DNA of 64,000 nt from Proteobacteria bacterium ST_bin12 (GTDB lineage Bacteria > Pseudomonadota > Gammaproteobacteria > Burkholderiales > Methylophilaceae), in the NCBI GenBank assembly GCA_002083635.1, contig MSXP01000006.1, positions 76,549 to 140,548 of the forward strand. Direction: 5' to 3'. The translations under genes were made by a program, and so were the position numbers. Below, piece by piece: positions 27,534 through 35,815 of this stretch. The number at the start of each line of letters is the position of its first letter. Within the stretch, counting starts at the first letter, position 1. The notes under the pieces were generated by a model that ran no database searches, was not told where the DNA came from, and saw only the letters and a list, made by a program, of their open reading frames with translations.

Positions 27534-29036
27534 ATGCTTAAAAAATTACCCTGCTTAGTAGGCGCTTTGTCGATATGCTTATGCACTTTTGCAGGCGCAC
27601 TTGCATTTGCAGCAGACCAAGCCAGCACCTTTATTGCAGTACAAATCGCAGCGCACCCCAATAAAACAGGCGTTTATGTATTAGATAAAGGCGAAGATGC
27701 TCTGATTGCGCGCTCTTGGCTGGCCGATTACGCCAAGCAAACCATTGAAGTGCAATACTTTATTTGGAGCAATGACAATATCGGTACTCTTGCCTCAGAA
27801 GCCTTGCTGCGCGCGGCAGGTAGAGGCGTTAAGGTGCGTGTGATTGTGGATGATTTACTAATAAAAGCACCTGACCAAACGCTGTTGGCATTGGCACTGC
27901 ATCCTAATATTGATATCAAAATTTATAACCCGCAGCACTCTGTTGGCGTGCCTTTTCATAAAAGATTACTCAATATTGTCACCGATTTTCGCGGTGTTAA
28001 TCAGCGCATGCATGACAAAACCTTTATTGTTGATGGCGCAATTGCCATTACGGGTGGTCGCAATATGGCAACCGAATATTTTGATTACAATCACAGCTAC
28101 AATTTTCGCGATAGGGATGTGCTGCTATTGGGCAAAGACGTAGCGCTTATTGAGTCCAGCTTTAATCGCTTTTGGAAAAGCCCTTTAAGCGCCAAGGTAG
28201 AAAATCTTTATGGTGGCATTGGGATTTTTCAAAAAAATGTGCAAGTGGAAGATACACAAGTCAAACAAACCTACCAATCGCTACACGATTACGCACAATC
28301 CAAAACCAATTTTTCGGCACATTTGCGCAATATGATTAGCAATATCCCCAACACATTTAATGCTATATCTAAGCAGATTATTTGGACAGAGGTTAGTGTC
28401 ATCAGCGACCTTCCAGGCAAAAATACAGTGGCTGGGCTAGATGGTGGTGGTCAATCTACTTTGGCGCTGGTTAAGTTGGTTAACGAAGCGCAAAAACAAA
28501 TCATTATCCAATCGCCTTATTTGGTGATGTCTGACAAAGCCGTTTCGCTGTTTCAATCAGCCATTAAGCGTGGTGTAAAAGTGTACATCAATACTAATTC
28601 GCTGGCTGCTACGGACAATATTCAGGCCTTCAGTGGTTATCGCAATCAGCGTGAGCAGCTACTTAGAATGGGTGTGCACATTTATGAATATAAACCAAAC
28701 CCACTAATCAAAAAGCAACTGATAGCGGCTTCAGTGCTGGCAGAAAAACGCTCGCCCAAATTTGCGATTCACGCCAAAACCATGGTGATTGATTCAGAAA
28801 CCGTGTTTATTGGCACCTTTAATTTTGACCCCAGATCAGAAAACTTGAATACCGAAATAGGCGTGGTGATACATAATCCTGACTTGGCAAAAACTGTAGA
28901 GAGCGCCATTAAAACCGATATGCTGCCTGAAAACAGTTGGAATACAGCAACCGATAATCCAGACCAATATGTCAGCCTTACCAAGCGCAGCAAAGTACGT
29001 TTTTTACAGATGCTGCCGCTGAAAGCCTTACTATAA
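27534..29036 (+). CDS. Exported phospholipase-D family protein (ClsC-like)
   Basis: The 500-aa protein has a cleavable signal (A-L-A-F-A-A-D near residue 27) and two HKD motifs, H160-x-K162-x4-D167 and H413-x-K415-x4-D420. A long inter-motif region contains G-G-R-N-M-A-T-E-Y-F. Two HKD boxes and this spacing match bacterial cardiolipin synthase C or related phosphatidyltransferases. A signal peptide instead of membrane helices suggests periplasmic action. It starts 2 nt after the ketosynthase fusion, so the two are tightly coupled. It could transfer a phosphatidyl group to the product of the cluster; that is inference. Confidence 0.85.
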   Translation: MLKKLPCLVGALSICLCTFAGALAFAADQASTFIAVQIAAHPNKTGVYVLDKGEDALIARSWLADYAKQTIEVQYFIWSNDNIGTLASEALLRAAGRGVKVRVIVDDLLIKAPDQTLLALALHPNIDIKIYNPQHSVGVPFHKRLLNIVTDFRGVNQRMHDKTFIVDGAIAITGGRNMATEYFDYNHSYNFRDRDVLLLGKDVALIESSFNRFWKSPLSAKVENLYGGIGIFQKNVQVEDTQVKQTYQSLHDYAQSKTNFSAHLRNMISNIPNTFNAISKQIIWTEVSVISDLPGKNTVAGLDGGGQSTLALVKLVNEAQKQIIIQSPYLVMSDKAVSLFQSAIKRGVKVYINTNSLAATDNIQAFSGYRNQREQLLRMGVHIYEYKPNPLIKKQLIAASVLAEKRSPKFAIHAKTMVIDSETVFIGTFNFDPRSENLNTEIGVVIHNPDLAKTVESAIKTDMLPENSWNTATDNPDQYVSLTKRSKVRFLQMLPLKALL

Positions 29037-29060
29037 CTTTGTTAAGATAGTGGTTAGCCC

Positions 29061-29984
29061 ATGCATAATGTCCATCACAAAAAAGTAACACTACCCAGAC
29101 CAGCGCCGTTTTTAGAGGCTGCGCACAACCCAGAAAATCCAGACCCTTGGCAAAGCTTATGGTTAGACCATTCCATTACAATTAATGAAGGCGTTAAGCT
29201 TGCTTGGCTGCGCGATTCCAACACTTGGTCACGCCAATTCTTATTGCCGTTTGTTCGACCACTGGCAAGGCTAACAATTGTATTGTTGCAGCTACTTAAA
29301 GCCATTATCCCGAATCGCTTTTGTTCATCGCGCATGCTGCACAAATTGCTGGCTTGGGCTTTATCGGTTTTTGCTACGCCTGAAGCCAACTGGCTGATAT
29401 TGCGCCATTTTTGGATAGGCTCAGAAAATCTGGCTTTTTTGAATGCCAATATTAAAGGTGGCAGTGTCGCTATGAACCCTTTAATGCCGCATGATTTACC
29501 CGATTTAAAAGACAATTTATTTATTCAGCACGATTTAAATTTGTTTAACTTTATTACGCGCATTAACTTGTCTTTGCGCGCCAACAATCTTAGCGATATT
29601 CAAGCCAATGAACAGCTAGACTTTTCCATGATTTCGGATGATGGCAATTTTGACATCGCCCCGCAAAATGATGGCTGGCTTAATGTTTTGGATTTGCAAA
29701 CCTGTATCGATATTTTTACACCTATTTATCAGCTATTTTTAACCGATAAAGATTTTTGGCGCTCTGTGCATTCACTGCAATTTGATGAAACGATTGGCAT
29801 TTACGCCGCCAAAATTTTAAATAAGCCAGAAGGTTTAATATTGGTCAATAACAAACACCCCATGGTTGTACCTGCTACTTGGTCAGCAGGTTATCGCTTG
29901 GTATTGCACGGCTTGTCAGCTGAAATGTTGCATGCCATATTAGTTAAGGCCAAACAACAAAACCTACTCAATCATGCTGGCTAA
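29061..29984 (+). CDS. Uncharacterised 307-aa protein of the lipid cluster
   Basis: I do not recognise a functional family; it resembles proteins catalogued only as a domain of unknown function. The 307-aa sequence begins with a Pro-rich N-terminus (P-R-P-A-P-F-L-E-A-A-H-N-P-E-N-P-D-P-W). It has one or two hydrophobic helices (L-A-R-L-T-I-V-L-L-Q-L-L-K-A-I-I-P near residues 73-89) and a run of acidic and histidine residues (N-P-L-M-P-H-D-L-P-D-L-K-D-N). No catalytic motif is certain. It lies 24 nt after the PLD gene and 58 nt before the barrel/kinase fusion, with the same codon style, and is probably part of the same unit. Confidence 0.7.
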   Translation: MHNVHHKKVTLPRPAPFLEAAHNPENPDPWQSLWLDHSITINEGVKLAWLRDSNTWSRQFLLPFVRPLARLTIVLLQLLKAIIPNRFCSSRMLHKLLAWALSVFATPEANWLILRHFWIGSENLAFLNANIKGGSVAMNPLMPHDLPDLKDNLFIQHDLNLFNFITRINLSLRANNLSDIQANEQLDFSMISDDGNFDIAPQNDGWLNVLDLQTCIDIFTPIYQLFLTDKDFWRSVHSLQFDETIGIYAAKILNKPEGLILVNNKHPMVVPATWSAGYRLVLHGLSAEMLHAILVKAKQQNLLNHAG

Positions 29985-30042
29985 ACACGTTAAGCAAGCA
30001 GGTTAAGCGATATAATCAAGGCTTTAAACGCCATCTGCCAAT

Positions 30043-32280
30043 ATGAGCACACCACAATCTTCTATGCTAACAAAGCAGGTTATCCGCGATGGTTTAAGCT
30101 ATATTTTGCGCGGCGGTTTACGCATTAAAAATGCGCATTTACCGACTAATCAGCACGCGATACCCACAAATTTTATTGGTGTCTGCGTTGCGTCTAATCC
30201 AAATCCTGCAGTCGATGACTATGTTGTGCAACAGTTAAAAAATATTGGCATAACACGTGTTCGTTTAGATTTTACTTATGGCGATTTGGATAGCTTTAAT
30301 GCGCGTTTTTTACGCCGTTTAATCGCTGAAAAATTTGAAATTACTCTGCATATCATACAGCCGTTTAAAGCTGCAAAAAATATGCTCACTCAACCCGAGC
30401 AAGACATTTGGCAGCATTTTTTGGCGTCCGTGTTAACAAGCTTTGGCAATCAAATTCATGCAATTGAAATTGGTAATACGATTAATCGCAAACGCTGGGC
30501 TGGCTATACGCAGGATGGTTTTTTAAAAACATGGGCGATTGCGCACAGTGAAATCAAGGCGCGTGGCGTGCCTCTGATTGGCCCTAACATTCAGGATTTT
30601 GAGCCACTTTATAACGTAAGCCTGCTTAAAACATTTAAATATCTGCATCAATTGCCTGATATTCACAGCAACAATCTCTTTGTAGAGCGTGTGACAGAGC
30701 CTGAGCGTTTTGATCACCGCATATTTAAATATCAATGGGCACGATTTTTAAAATATAACCTCATCAAAAAAGCGCGTATTTTACAAAAAATTAGCCATGA
30801 TTTTGGTGTTAAGTCTACCGTTTCTTCCGTTGCTTTTTGGGCAATTTACCGCATTCAACGGCTTTTGCCAGATGGCTTACAAAAACAAGCCGATTATGCA
30901 GTGCGCTATTTTTTACTATTAGCGGCTTCTGGTAGCTTTACGCAAGCCAATTGGGGCGCATTTATTTGCCAACGTGAAGGCTTAATTACGGATGGTTTAA
31001 CTGAGGCAGATTATCCCGATTTAGAGCGTGTTAGCTATTACAAAAATGTAGATGGCGAGTTAAAGCATTATCAGCAACACCCGAGTTTTCATGCAGTTAA
31101 AACAGTGGTCAACTTAATCCACGGCGCGCGTTATGTCGCGCCAATCGCCACCGCGAATGGCCTAGAAATTCATCACTTTGTGCAAGGCACGCAACACTTT
31201 CATGCTGCTTGGACAATTAACGGCAAAGCTGCATCATTAAGTGAAATTTATTCTGCAGACGCCTTAAAAATTTCAAAAATATTGCATCGAGATGGTCAAG
31301 AGCTGACACAAAAACCAGACCTTATTACTGAATCACCGATTTATTTATTGTGGGATGGTGAAGCGCCTACTGTGTCAAATCCGCAATTGGCAAAAGATTT
31401 GTCGATTCATGCGCATGTACAAGATTTACATTATTTTGAATTTAAAGGTAATGATTGGCACGGTTTGGTTTTGGCAAAAAATAGCCACGATGCGCAGCTT
31501 ATTTTGCAAAAATTGCATCCGCAAACTTTGCAAGCACCTAATAAAGATGGCACGCTACGCCATGCTCGTAATGCCATTTGGGCGGTGCCTGACCCAAGAG
31601 ATAGTGGTTTAAAACAGTTAACCATTAAACAACCGATTAAAATGTATCCGCATAAAGCGTTTTTAGATCGCTTTAAGCCCAGCAAAGCCAAGCGCAGTTG
31701 GAATGGCGCGATGGAACTGATGCGTCGCGGTGTTGCTACTGCGCAGCCTGTGGCCTATTTTGAAAAAATGGGCGACACCACATTGAAGCAGAATTTTTAC
31801 CTGTGTGAATTTGTAAAAGCAGATGCCAATATCGGGCAGATTTTTTCTGCTTACGCCAGAGGAGAGTACGATTTTCTCGATTTAAATCCCGAATTAGTTT
31901 ATACACAACTTGCACAATATTGTCACACCATGCACAGCCGAGGCGTGCATTTTAGAGATTTATCAGGCGGCAATATCTTGGTGAATATTCATGCAAAAAA
32001 ACAGTTAAGTTTTTCTTTAATTGATACTGCGCGCATCCATGCCTACAATCACAGCATTGATTTTAATTTGCGTATTGCCGATTTAACACGCGCTTGTCAC
32101 AAGCTCAATTGGGCGGGGCGTGAGCGCTTTATGCAAATTTATTTAGGGCTTTCTGGCAGGCAATTTACTTGGCAAAATCGCTTACAGTTTCAGCTATACG
32201 ACTTTAAAGTGTCGCTTAAACGCACTATTGGTCGCAAAGCGATTAAGCGTTTATTACAAGGATTTAAAGGGAATACTTAA
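30043..32280 (+). CDS. TIM-barrel/LPS-kinase-like fusion
   Basis: The 745-aa protein joins a glycoside-hydrolase-like TIM barrel (about 45-330) to a kinase-like domain (about 480-740). The kinase part resembles LPS/Kdo kinases: a lysine in K-M-Y-P-H-K, the catalytic loop H636-F-R-D639-L-S-G-G-N644, and the metal-binding L-I-D661-T-A-R in place of DFG. In the barrel, the place where clan-A hydrolases carry Asn-Glu reads E142-I-G-N145-T146, so the usual acid/base glutamate appears to be threonine and hydrolase activity is doubtful. It may phosphorylate a sugar or lipid headgroup. It is last in the cluster, and no terminator hairpin is obvious. Confidence 0.75.
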   Translation: MSTPQSSMLTKQVIRDGLSYILRGGLRIKNAHLPTNQHAIPTNFIGVCVASNPNPAVDDYVVQQLKNIGITRVRLDFTYGDLDSFNARFLRRLIAEKFEITLHIIQPFKAAKNMLTQPEQDIWQHFLASVLTSFGNQIHAIEIGNTINRKRWAGYTQDGFLKTWAIAHSEIKARGVPLIGPNIQDFEPLYNVSLLKTFKYLHQLPDIHSNNLFVERVTEPERFDHRIFKYQWARFLKYNLIKKARILQKISHDFGVKSTVSSVAFWAIYRIQRLLPDGLQKQADYAVRYFLLLAASGSFTQANWGAFICQREGLITDGLTEADYPDLERVSYYKNVDGELKHYQQHPSFHAVKTVVNLIHGARYVAPIATANGLEIHHFVQGTQHFHAAWTINGKAASLSEIYSADALKISKILHRDGQELTQKPDLITESPIYLLWDGEAPTVSNPQLAKDLSIHAHVQDLHYFEFKGNDWHGLVLAKNSHDAQLILQKLHPQTLQAPNKDGTLRHARNAIWAVPDPRDSGLKQLTIKQPIKMYPHKAFLDRFKPSKAKRSWNGAMELMRRGVATAQPVAYFEKMGDTTLKQNFYLCEFVKADANIGQIFSAYARGEYDFLDLNPELVYTQLAQYCHTMHSRGVHFRDLSGGNILVNIHAKKQLSFSLIDTARIHAYNHSIDFNLRIADLTRACHKLNWAGRERFMQIYLGLSGRQFTWQNRLQFQLYDFKVSLKRTIGRKAIKRLLQGFKGNT

Positions 32281-32417
32281 CCATTTAATCTAATGAAAAT
32301 CATGAGCGTGTTTTAAGTGCTTTAGATAGTGGCTTATTTTGCGATAAGCGTAGTATTCAACTTACGTTATGCAGTTGTGAAAACAAAGCGAACGAATTTA
32401 AACCTAAGGAGATTACT

Positions 32418-32489
32418 ATGTGGACAACACCAGCTGCTACTGAAATGCGTTTCGGTTTCGAAGTGACAATGTACGTAATGAACAAGTAA
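32418..32489 (+). CDS. pqqA: PQQ precursor peptide, copy 1
   Basis: This 23-residue peptide contains the E15-x-x-x-Y19 pair (F-E-V-T-M-Y) that PqqE cross-links to make pyrroloquinoline quinone. It has a good ribosome site (AAGGAGATTACT) and a terminator right after the stop. No pqqB, pqqC, pqqD or pqqE follows: mltA lies beyond on the opposite strand. An identical peptide is encoded at 59027-59098 with seven synonymous differences. Orphan pqqA copies are known in some methylotrophs and may raise precursor dose. Confidence 0.95.
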   Translation: MWTTPAATEMRFGFEVTMYVMNK

Positions 32490-32511
32490 TCTTTTGTTCA
32501 TGGTATAAAAA

Positions 32512-32534
32512 GGGTGCTTTAAGCGCCCTTTTTT
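32512..32534 (+). terminator. Terminator after pqqA copy 1
   Basis: GGGTGC / GCGCCC stem (one G-U pair) with loop TTTAA, followed by six T residues, 22 nt after the pqqA stop. It makes this pqqA a monocistronic unit. Confidence 0.85.
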
Positions 32535-32584
32535 ATTGCCTGCTAGTTTAGTTAATCTGCTAGATAAATTGGTCAATCAAACTA

Positions 32585-33859
32585 TTATTTAGCTAGCACA
32601 AATCCTTTAGGCAATAACACCCAAATTTTACCTTGTTGTTTCATGGTGCCAGCTTGTTTGCCAGCAGCGTCCCCCGCGCCCCAAAAGAAATCCGCACGCA
32701 CACCGCCTTTAATGGCGCCACCTGTATCTTGCGCCATCATCAATCGTTTTAATGGCTTTGTGCTATTGGGTTGAGTTGTCGATAAAAATATTGGTGCGCC
32801 CAAAGGTATATATTTTGGGTCTATCGCCACGCTACGCTCTGCCGAAATAGGTACACCAAGTGCGCCTAGCGGGCCTGGTAAATCAGCGGGTAATTCCCTA
32901 AAAAAAACGTAGCTGGGATTACTATTCAGCAAATCGCGTAATTTGTCTAAATTATTACGCGCCCAATTTTTAATGCCTTGCATCGATGCTTGGTCTGCGG
33001 TCAACTCATTACGCTCAATCAGTAAGCGGCCAATTGAGTTATAGGAATGACCATTTTGATCGGCATAACCTACATGCACTTGCTGACCATTATCTAAGTT
33101 AACCAAACCCGAACCCTGAATTTGTAAGAAAAACACATCAATAATGTCGTTAATCCAGACGATTTCACTGCCTGCTAAAGGCGATGGATTGGTTTCAATT
33201 TCCGCGCGTGTCATATACGGAATTAATTTTTTGCCACCTTGTTTTGTATCTACTAGCTTACCGCGAATACGCTTAAATTTAAGCTCAGGGTAAACATCTG
33301 CTAACTCCACTGTGACAATATCTTTAGGTTGCGCATATAAAGGATAAGGATATTGCGCCGATTGTTTGCGACTACCCTGAAGTAGCGGTTCATAATATCC
33401 TGTAATTAACCCTGTATTTTCGCCCTCTGCGCTGGTGGCTGAGTAAACATCAAATTGGGTTGTCAAATAAGCAATAATGGCTGCATTGTTTGGCTTGCCT
33501 AGCGTTTTGGCCGCGCTACAAGCTGGCTGCCACTGTGGTTTGTTTCTAAGCGTGCTGCAACTTTGCAGCCACGCACCCCACGCCACACTTAAATCGTCTT
33601 CCATCAGTCCATCAATTTCTTCCCATTTGGCTGGCTTGAGCAAGCTGTAATCTGTAGGCGATTTAGTATCTTTTATCTCAACAGGCTTGGCTTCAGTGGG
33701 GCTTTTAGATTGACTATCTGGTGGCAATTGCACCGGTGCTTGGCTTTGCGCACAATTGCAGTTAGGTGGATTAGGCTTTGCTGTAGAGGGTTTAGTATTT
33801 TTCTTGGCGCAAGAAACCGTTATAACGCCTAGCAAAACAATAATCAGTAAACGCCGCAT
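32585..33859 (-). CDS. mltA: Membrane-bound lytic transglycosylase A
   Basis: MltA cleaves murein glycan strands to 1,6-anhydro products at the inner face of the outer membrane. The 424-aa lipoprotein has a signal with lipobox V-S-C17. A Pro/Ser/Lys linker to about residue 75 follows, then the MltA barrel (G-Y-Y-E-P-L-L near 155). The C-terminal 3D domain carries M-A-Q-D-T-G-G-A-I-K-G-x-V-R-A-D-F-F-W-G. Length is slightly above average because of the linker. It is the last gene of thiS-thiG-apaG-mltA, 3 nt after apaG. Confidence 0.95.
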   Translation of the reverse strand: MRRLLIIVLLGVITVSCAKKNTKPSTAKPNPPNCNCAQSQAPVQLPPDSQSKSPTEAKPVEIKDTKSPTDYSLLKPAKWEEIDGLMEDDLSVAWGAWLQSCSTLRNKPQWQPACSAAKTLGKPNNAAIIAYLTTQFDVYSATSAEGENTGLITGYYEPLLQGSRKQSAQYPYPLYAQPKDIVTVELADVYPELKFKRIRGKLVDTKQGGKKLIPYMTRAEIETNPSPLAGSEIVWINDIIDVFFLQIQGSGLVNLDNGQQVHVGYADQNGHSYNSIGRLLIERNELTADQASMQGIKNWARNNLDKLRDLLNSNPSYVFFRELPADLPGPLGALGVPISAERSVAIDPKYIPLGAPIFLSTTQPNSTKPLKRLMMAQDTGGAIKGGVRADFFWGAGDAAGKQAGTMKQQGKIWVLLPKGFVLAK

Positions 33860-33862
33860 CGC

Positions 33863-34246
33863 TTAATGCAGCACTCTAGGTTGCGCCAACACAAATGGCT
33901 CAATAATGGCTTCAAACGGTGTTCCATCAACCGCTACCATAAAGTAACTACCACGCATTTCTCCTTCTTGCGTGGCCAAAACTGTACCGCTGGTGTATTC
34001 AAACTGCTGATTAGGGTTCAAAAGCGGCTGCGCACCTACTACGCCCAAACCTTTTACTTCCTGCACATGTTGATGGCTATCGGTAATCACCCAATGCCGA
34101 CTAATTAATTGCGCGGCGATATTGCCAACGTTAGTAATAGTGACCGTGTAGGCAAATGCAAACTTGCTTTCTTCTACATTAGACTGGTCAGGCAAGTAAG
34201 CCGTTTGCACAGAAACCGAGAACGCATATTGGGTTTGAGTCGCCAT
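33863..34246 (-). CDS. apaG: ApaG protein
   Basis: The 127-aa ApaG has the fibronectin-like fold with F-A-Y-T-V-T-I-T-N-V-G, R-H-W-V-I-T-D, V-x-G-x-G-V-V-G-x-Q-P-x-L and Y-T-S-G-T-V-L-A-T-x-E-G-x-M-x-G-x-Y. ApaG is linked to Co2+/Mg2+ homeostasis in enterobacteria, with no settled biochemical function. It overlaps the thiG stop by 1 nt and sits 3 nt before mltA, within one operon. Confidence 0.93.
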   Translation of the reverse strand: MATQTQYAFSVSVQTAYLPDQSNVEESKFAFAYTVTITNVGNIAAQLISRHWVITDSHQHVQEVKGLGVVGAQPLLNPNQQFEYTSGTVLATQEGEMRGSYFMVAVDGTPFEAIIEPFVLAQPRVLH

Positions 34247-35028
34247 TAAGCAATCATTCCGCCGATTGGCGAACTTGGGCTGGCTAAATATAGCTTTTTA
34301 GGCATTCTGCCAGCAAGATAGGATTCACGGCCTGCTTCAATTGCTTTTTTCATGGCACCAGCCATCATCACAGGGTCGCGCGCCGCCGCAATCGCCGTAT
34401 TCATTAATACGCCTGCACAGCCGAGCTCCATCGCAATCGCCGCATCCGCCGCACTGCCAACGCCAGCATCCACTAGCACAGGGATTTTGGCGTTTTCAAT
34501 AATAATTTGTAAATTCCATGGGTTTAAAATACCCATGCCAGAGCCGATGAGTGAAGCCAACGGCATCACCGCACAACAACCAATATCTTCTAATTCCTTA
34601 GCAATAATCGGGTCGTCCGAGGTATAAACCATCACATCAAAACCATCTTTGACTAACACTTTGGCCGCTGCAATGGTTTCAATCACATTTGGGTAAAGTG
34701 TTTTGGGGTCGCCTAATACTTCTAACTTAACCAATTTGTGGCCATCTAAAAGCTCGCGCGCCAAGCGTAATGTGCGCACGGCATCATCTGCCGTATAACA
34801 ACCTGCGGTATTGGGTAAATAGGTAAATTCTTCTGGCGGCAAATATTCCAACAAAGAAGGCTCACCAGTTGTTTGGCCAATATTGGTGCGGCGAATCGCT
34901 ACTGTCACAATTTGTGCGCCGCTAGCGTCAATGGCTGCGCGCGTTTCAGTAAAGTCTTTGTATTTACCTGTGCCCACTAGCAAACGCGAGTGGTAGGATT
35001 TTCCTGCAATAATGAGTTGTTCTGACAT
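34246..35028 (-). CDS. thiG: Thiazole synthase
   Basis: ThiG forms the thiazole phosphate of thiamine from DXP, dehydroglycine and ThiS thiocarboxylate. The 260-aa TIM-barrel protein has the Schiff-base lysine K101 in L-V-K-L-E-V-L-G-D, the phosphate-binding V-D-A-G-V-G-S-A-A-D-A, and R-R-T-N near residue 47. Length is normal. It follows thiS by 44 nt and overlaps apaG by 1 nt. thiC, thiE and thiO are not in the window, and I see no TPP riboswitch upstream of thiS. Confidence 0.97.
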   Translation of the reverse strand: MSEQLIIAGKSYHSRLLVGTGKYKDFTETRAAIDASGAQIVTVAIRRTNIGQTTGEPSLLEYLPPEEFTYLPNTAGCYTADDAVRTLRLARELLDGHKLVKLEVLGDPKTLYPNVIETIAAAKVLVKDGFDVMVYTSDDPIIAKELEDIGCCAVMPLASLIGSGMGILNPWNLQIIIENAKIPVLVDAGVGSAADAAIAMELGCAGVLMNTAIAAARDPVMMAGAMKKAIEAGRESYLAGRMPKKLYLASPSSPIGGMIA

Positions 35029-35072
35029 AATTTTTGCTATCTAAAATGAATTTGCTATCAATCTGCTCAACA

Positions 35073-35276
35073 CTAACCGCCGCCTACCGCACCCACAATT
35101 TCCAGCTTATCGCCATCCTGCAAAAAAATATCTGCAAACTGGCTACGTGGAACGATCTCACCGTTTTTTTCAATCGCCAAGCGCTTGCCTGATAAATTGA
35201 GTGCAGCAACTAATGATTCGACTGTTAATTCAGCGACTTCGAAAATTTTAACGTTTCCATTAATACTAATATTCAT
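35073..35276 (-). CDS. thiS: Sulfur carrier protein ThiS
   Basis: The 67-aa ubiquitin-like carrier ends in the essential di-glycine (E-I-V-G-A-V-G-G-G) that is adenylated by ThiF and thiocarboxylated. It keeps the beta-grasp pattern (I-N-G-N, L-A-I-E-K-N-G-E-I-V-P-R-S-Q-F). It begins the thiS-thiG-apaG-mltA operon; its promoter must lie in the 265-bp region shared with the divergent small gene at 35542. Confidence 0.95.
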   Translation of the reverse strand: MNISINGNVKIFEVAELTVESLVAALNLSGKRLAIEKNGEIVPRSQFADIFLQDGDKLEIVGAVGGG

Positions 35277-35482
35277 TATTTAACCAGTTTTAAGCGTTAA
35301 GTTTGTTTTTGGTTACCGCATTCACATTGCAACATTATTTAATATGAAATAGTAAATAAATTATTATTTCGTGTATTCCACAACAACTTAAGTGCGTTAT
35401 TTAGCAAAGTGTCATGATTTTATTGATTTGTTTACTGAATACATGAATTTAGTGAATTTTTTTGATAAATTACATTCATATG

Positions 35483-35505
35483 CAACAGAAACAAAACTTC
35501 TGTTG
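35483..35505 (+). repeat. Perfect hairpin in the leader of the 57-aa gene
   Basis: CAACAGAA / TTCTGTTG form a perfect 8-bp stem around a 7-nt loop and are followed by TTTTA. It lies 37 nt before the ATG at 35542 and could act as an attenuator or mRNA-stabilising hairpin. Confidence 0.6.
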
Positions 35506-35541
35506 TTTTAACTCCCAAAAGGATTTTTTAAGGAAATTATA

Positions 35542-35715
35542 ATGCAAGCACTAAACGTAAAACCTGCCGCAAAACCACAACTACTGAACGAAATATACGA
35601 ACCATCACTGAATCAAAAGTCCGATAAAGTAAAAGTCCAAGAAACTCATGTCTTAACTTTACAAAAACCTAAAAATATCAATCGGCTATTAGAAGCTTAC
35701 AGCGATTGCGTCTAA
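35542..35715 (+). CDS. Small unknown protein, 57 aa
   Basis: The short gene has a strong ribosome site (AAGGAAATTATA) and encodes 57 residues: a mostly polar, Lys/Gln/Asn-rich N-terminus (M-Q-A-L-N-V-K-P-A-A-K-P), a central V-L-T-L-Q-K-P-K-N-I-N-R-L-L-E-A-Y segment and a terminal C-V. There is no signal peptide or membrane helix. I do not recognise it. It stands alone, with a hairpin in its leader and no obvious partner, between thiS and gnd. The clear ribosome site and isolated promoter region make a real gene likely; it could be a regulatory or modified peptide. Confidence 0.65.
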   Translation: MQALNVKPAAKPQLLNEIYEPSLNQKSDKVKVQETHVLTLQKPKNINRLLEAYSDCV

Positions 35716-35815
35716 AGTCTAATTCATTACTTAATACTCAAAAATACTTCAAATAGTGGGTCGCTTTATTCGCAACCCACCAGTTGATTTTATTCACAAA
35801 CTATTCAGCTGAGAT

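Noticed and set aside
32281..32584. PQQ biosynthesis operon around pqqA
   Set aside because: Only pqqA is present; a terminator follows and the next gene is mltA on the other strand.
35277..35541. TPP riboswitch upstream of thiS
   Set aside because: The CUGAGA and related conserved blocks are not seen on either strand.
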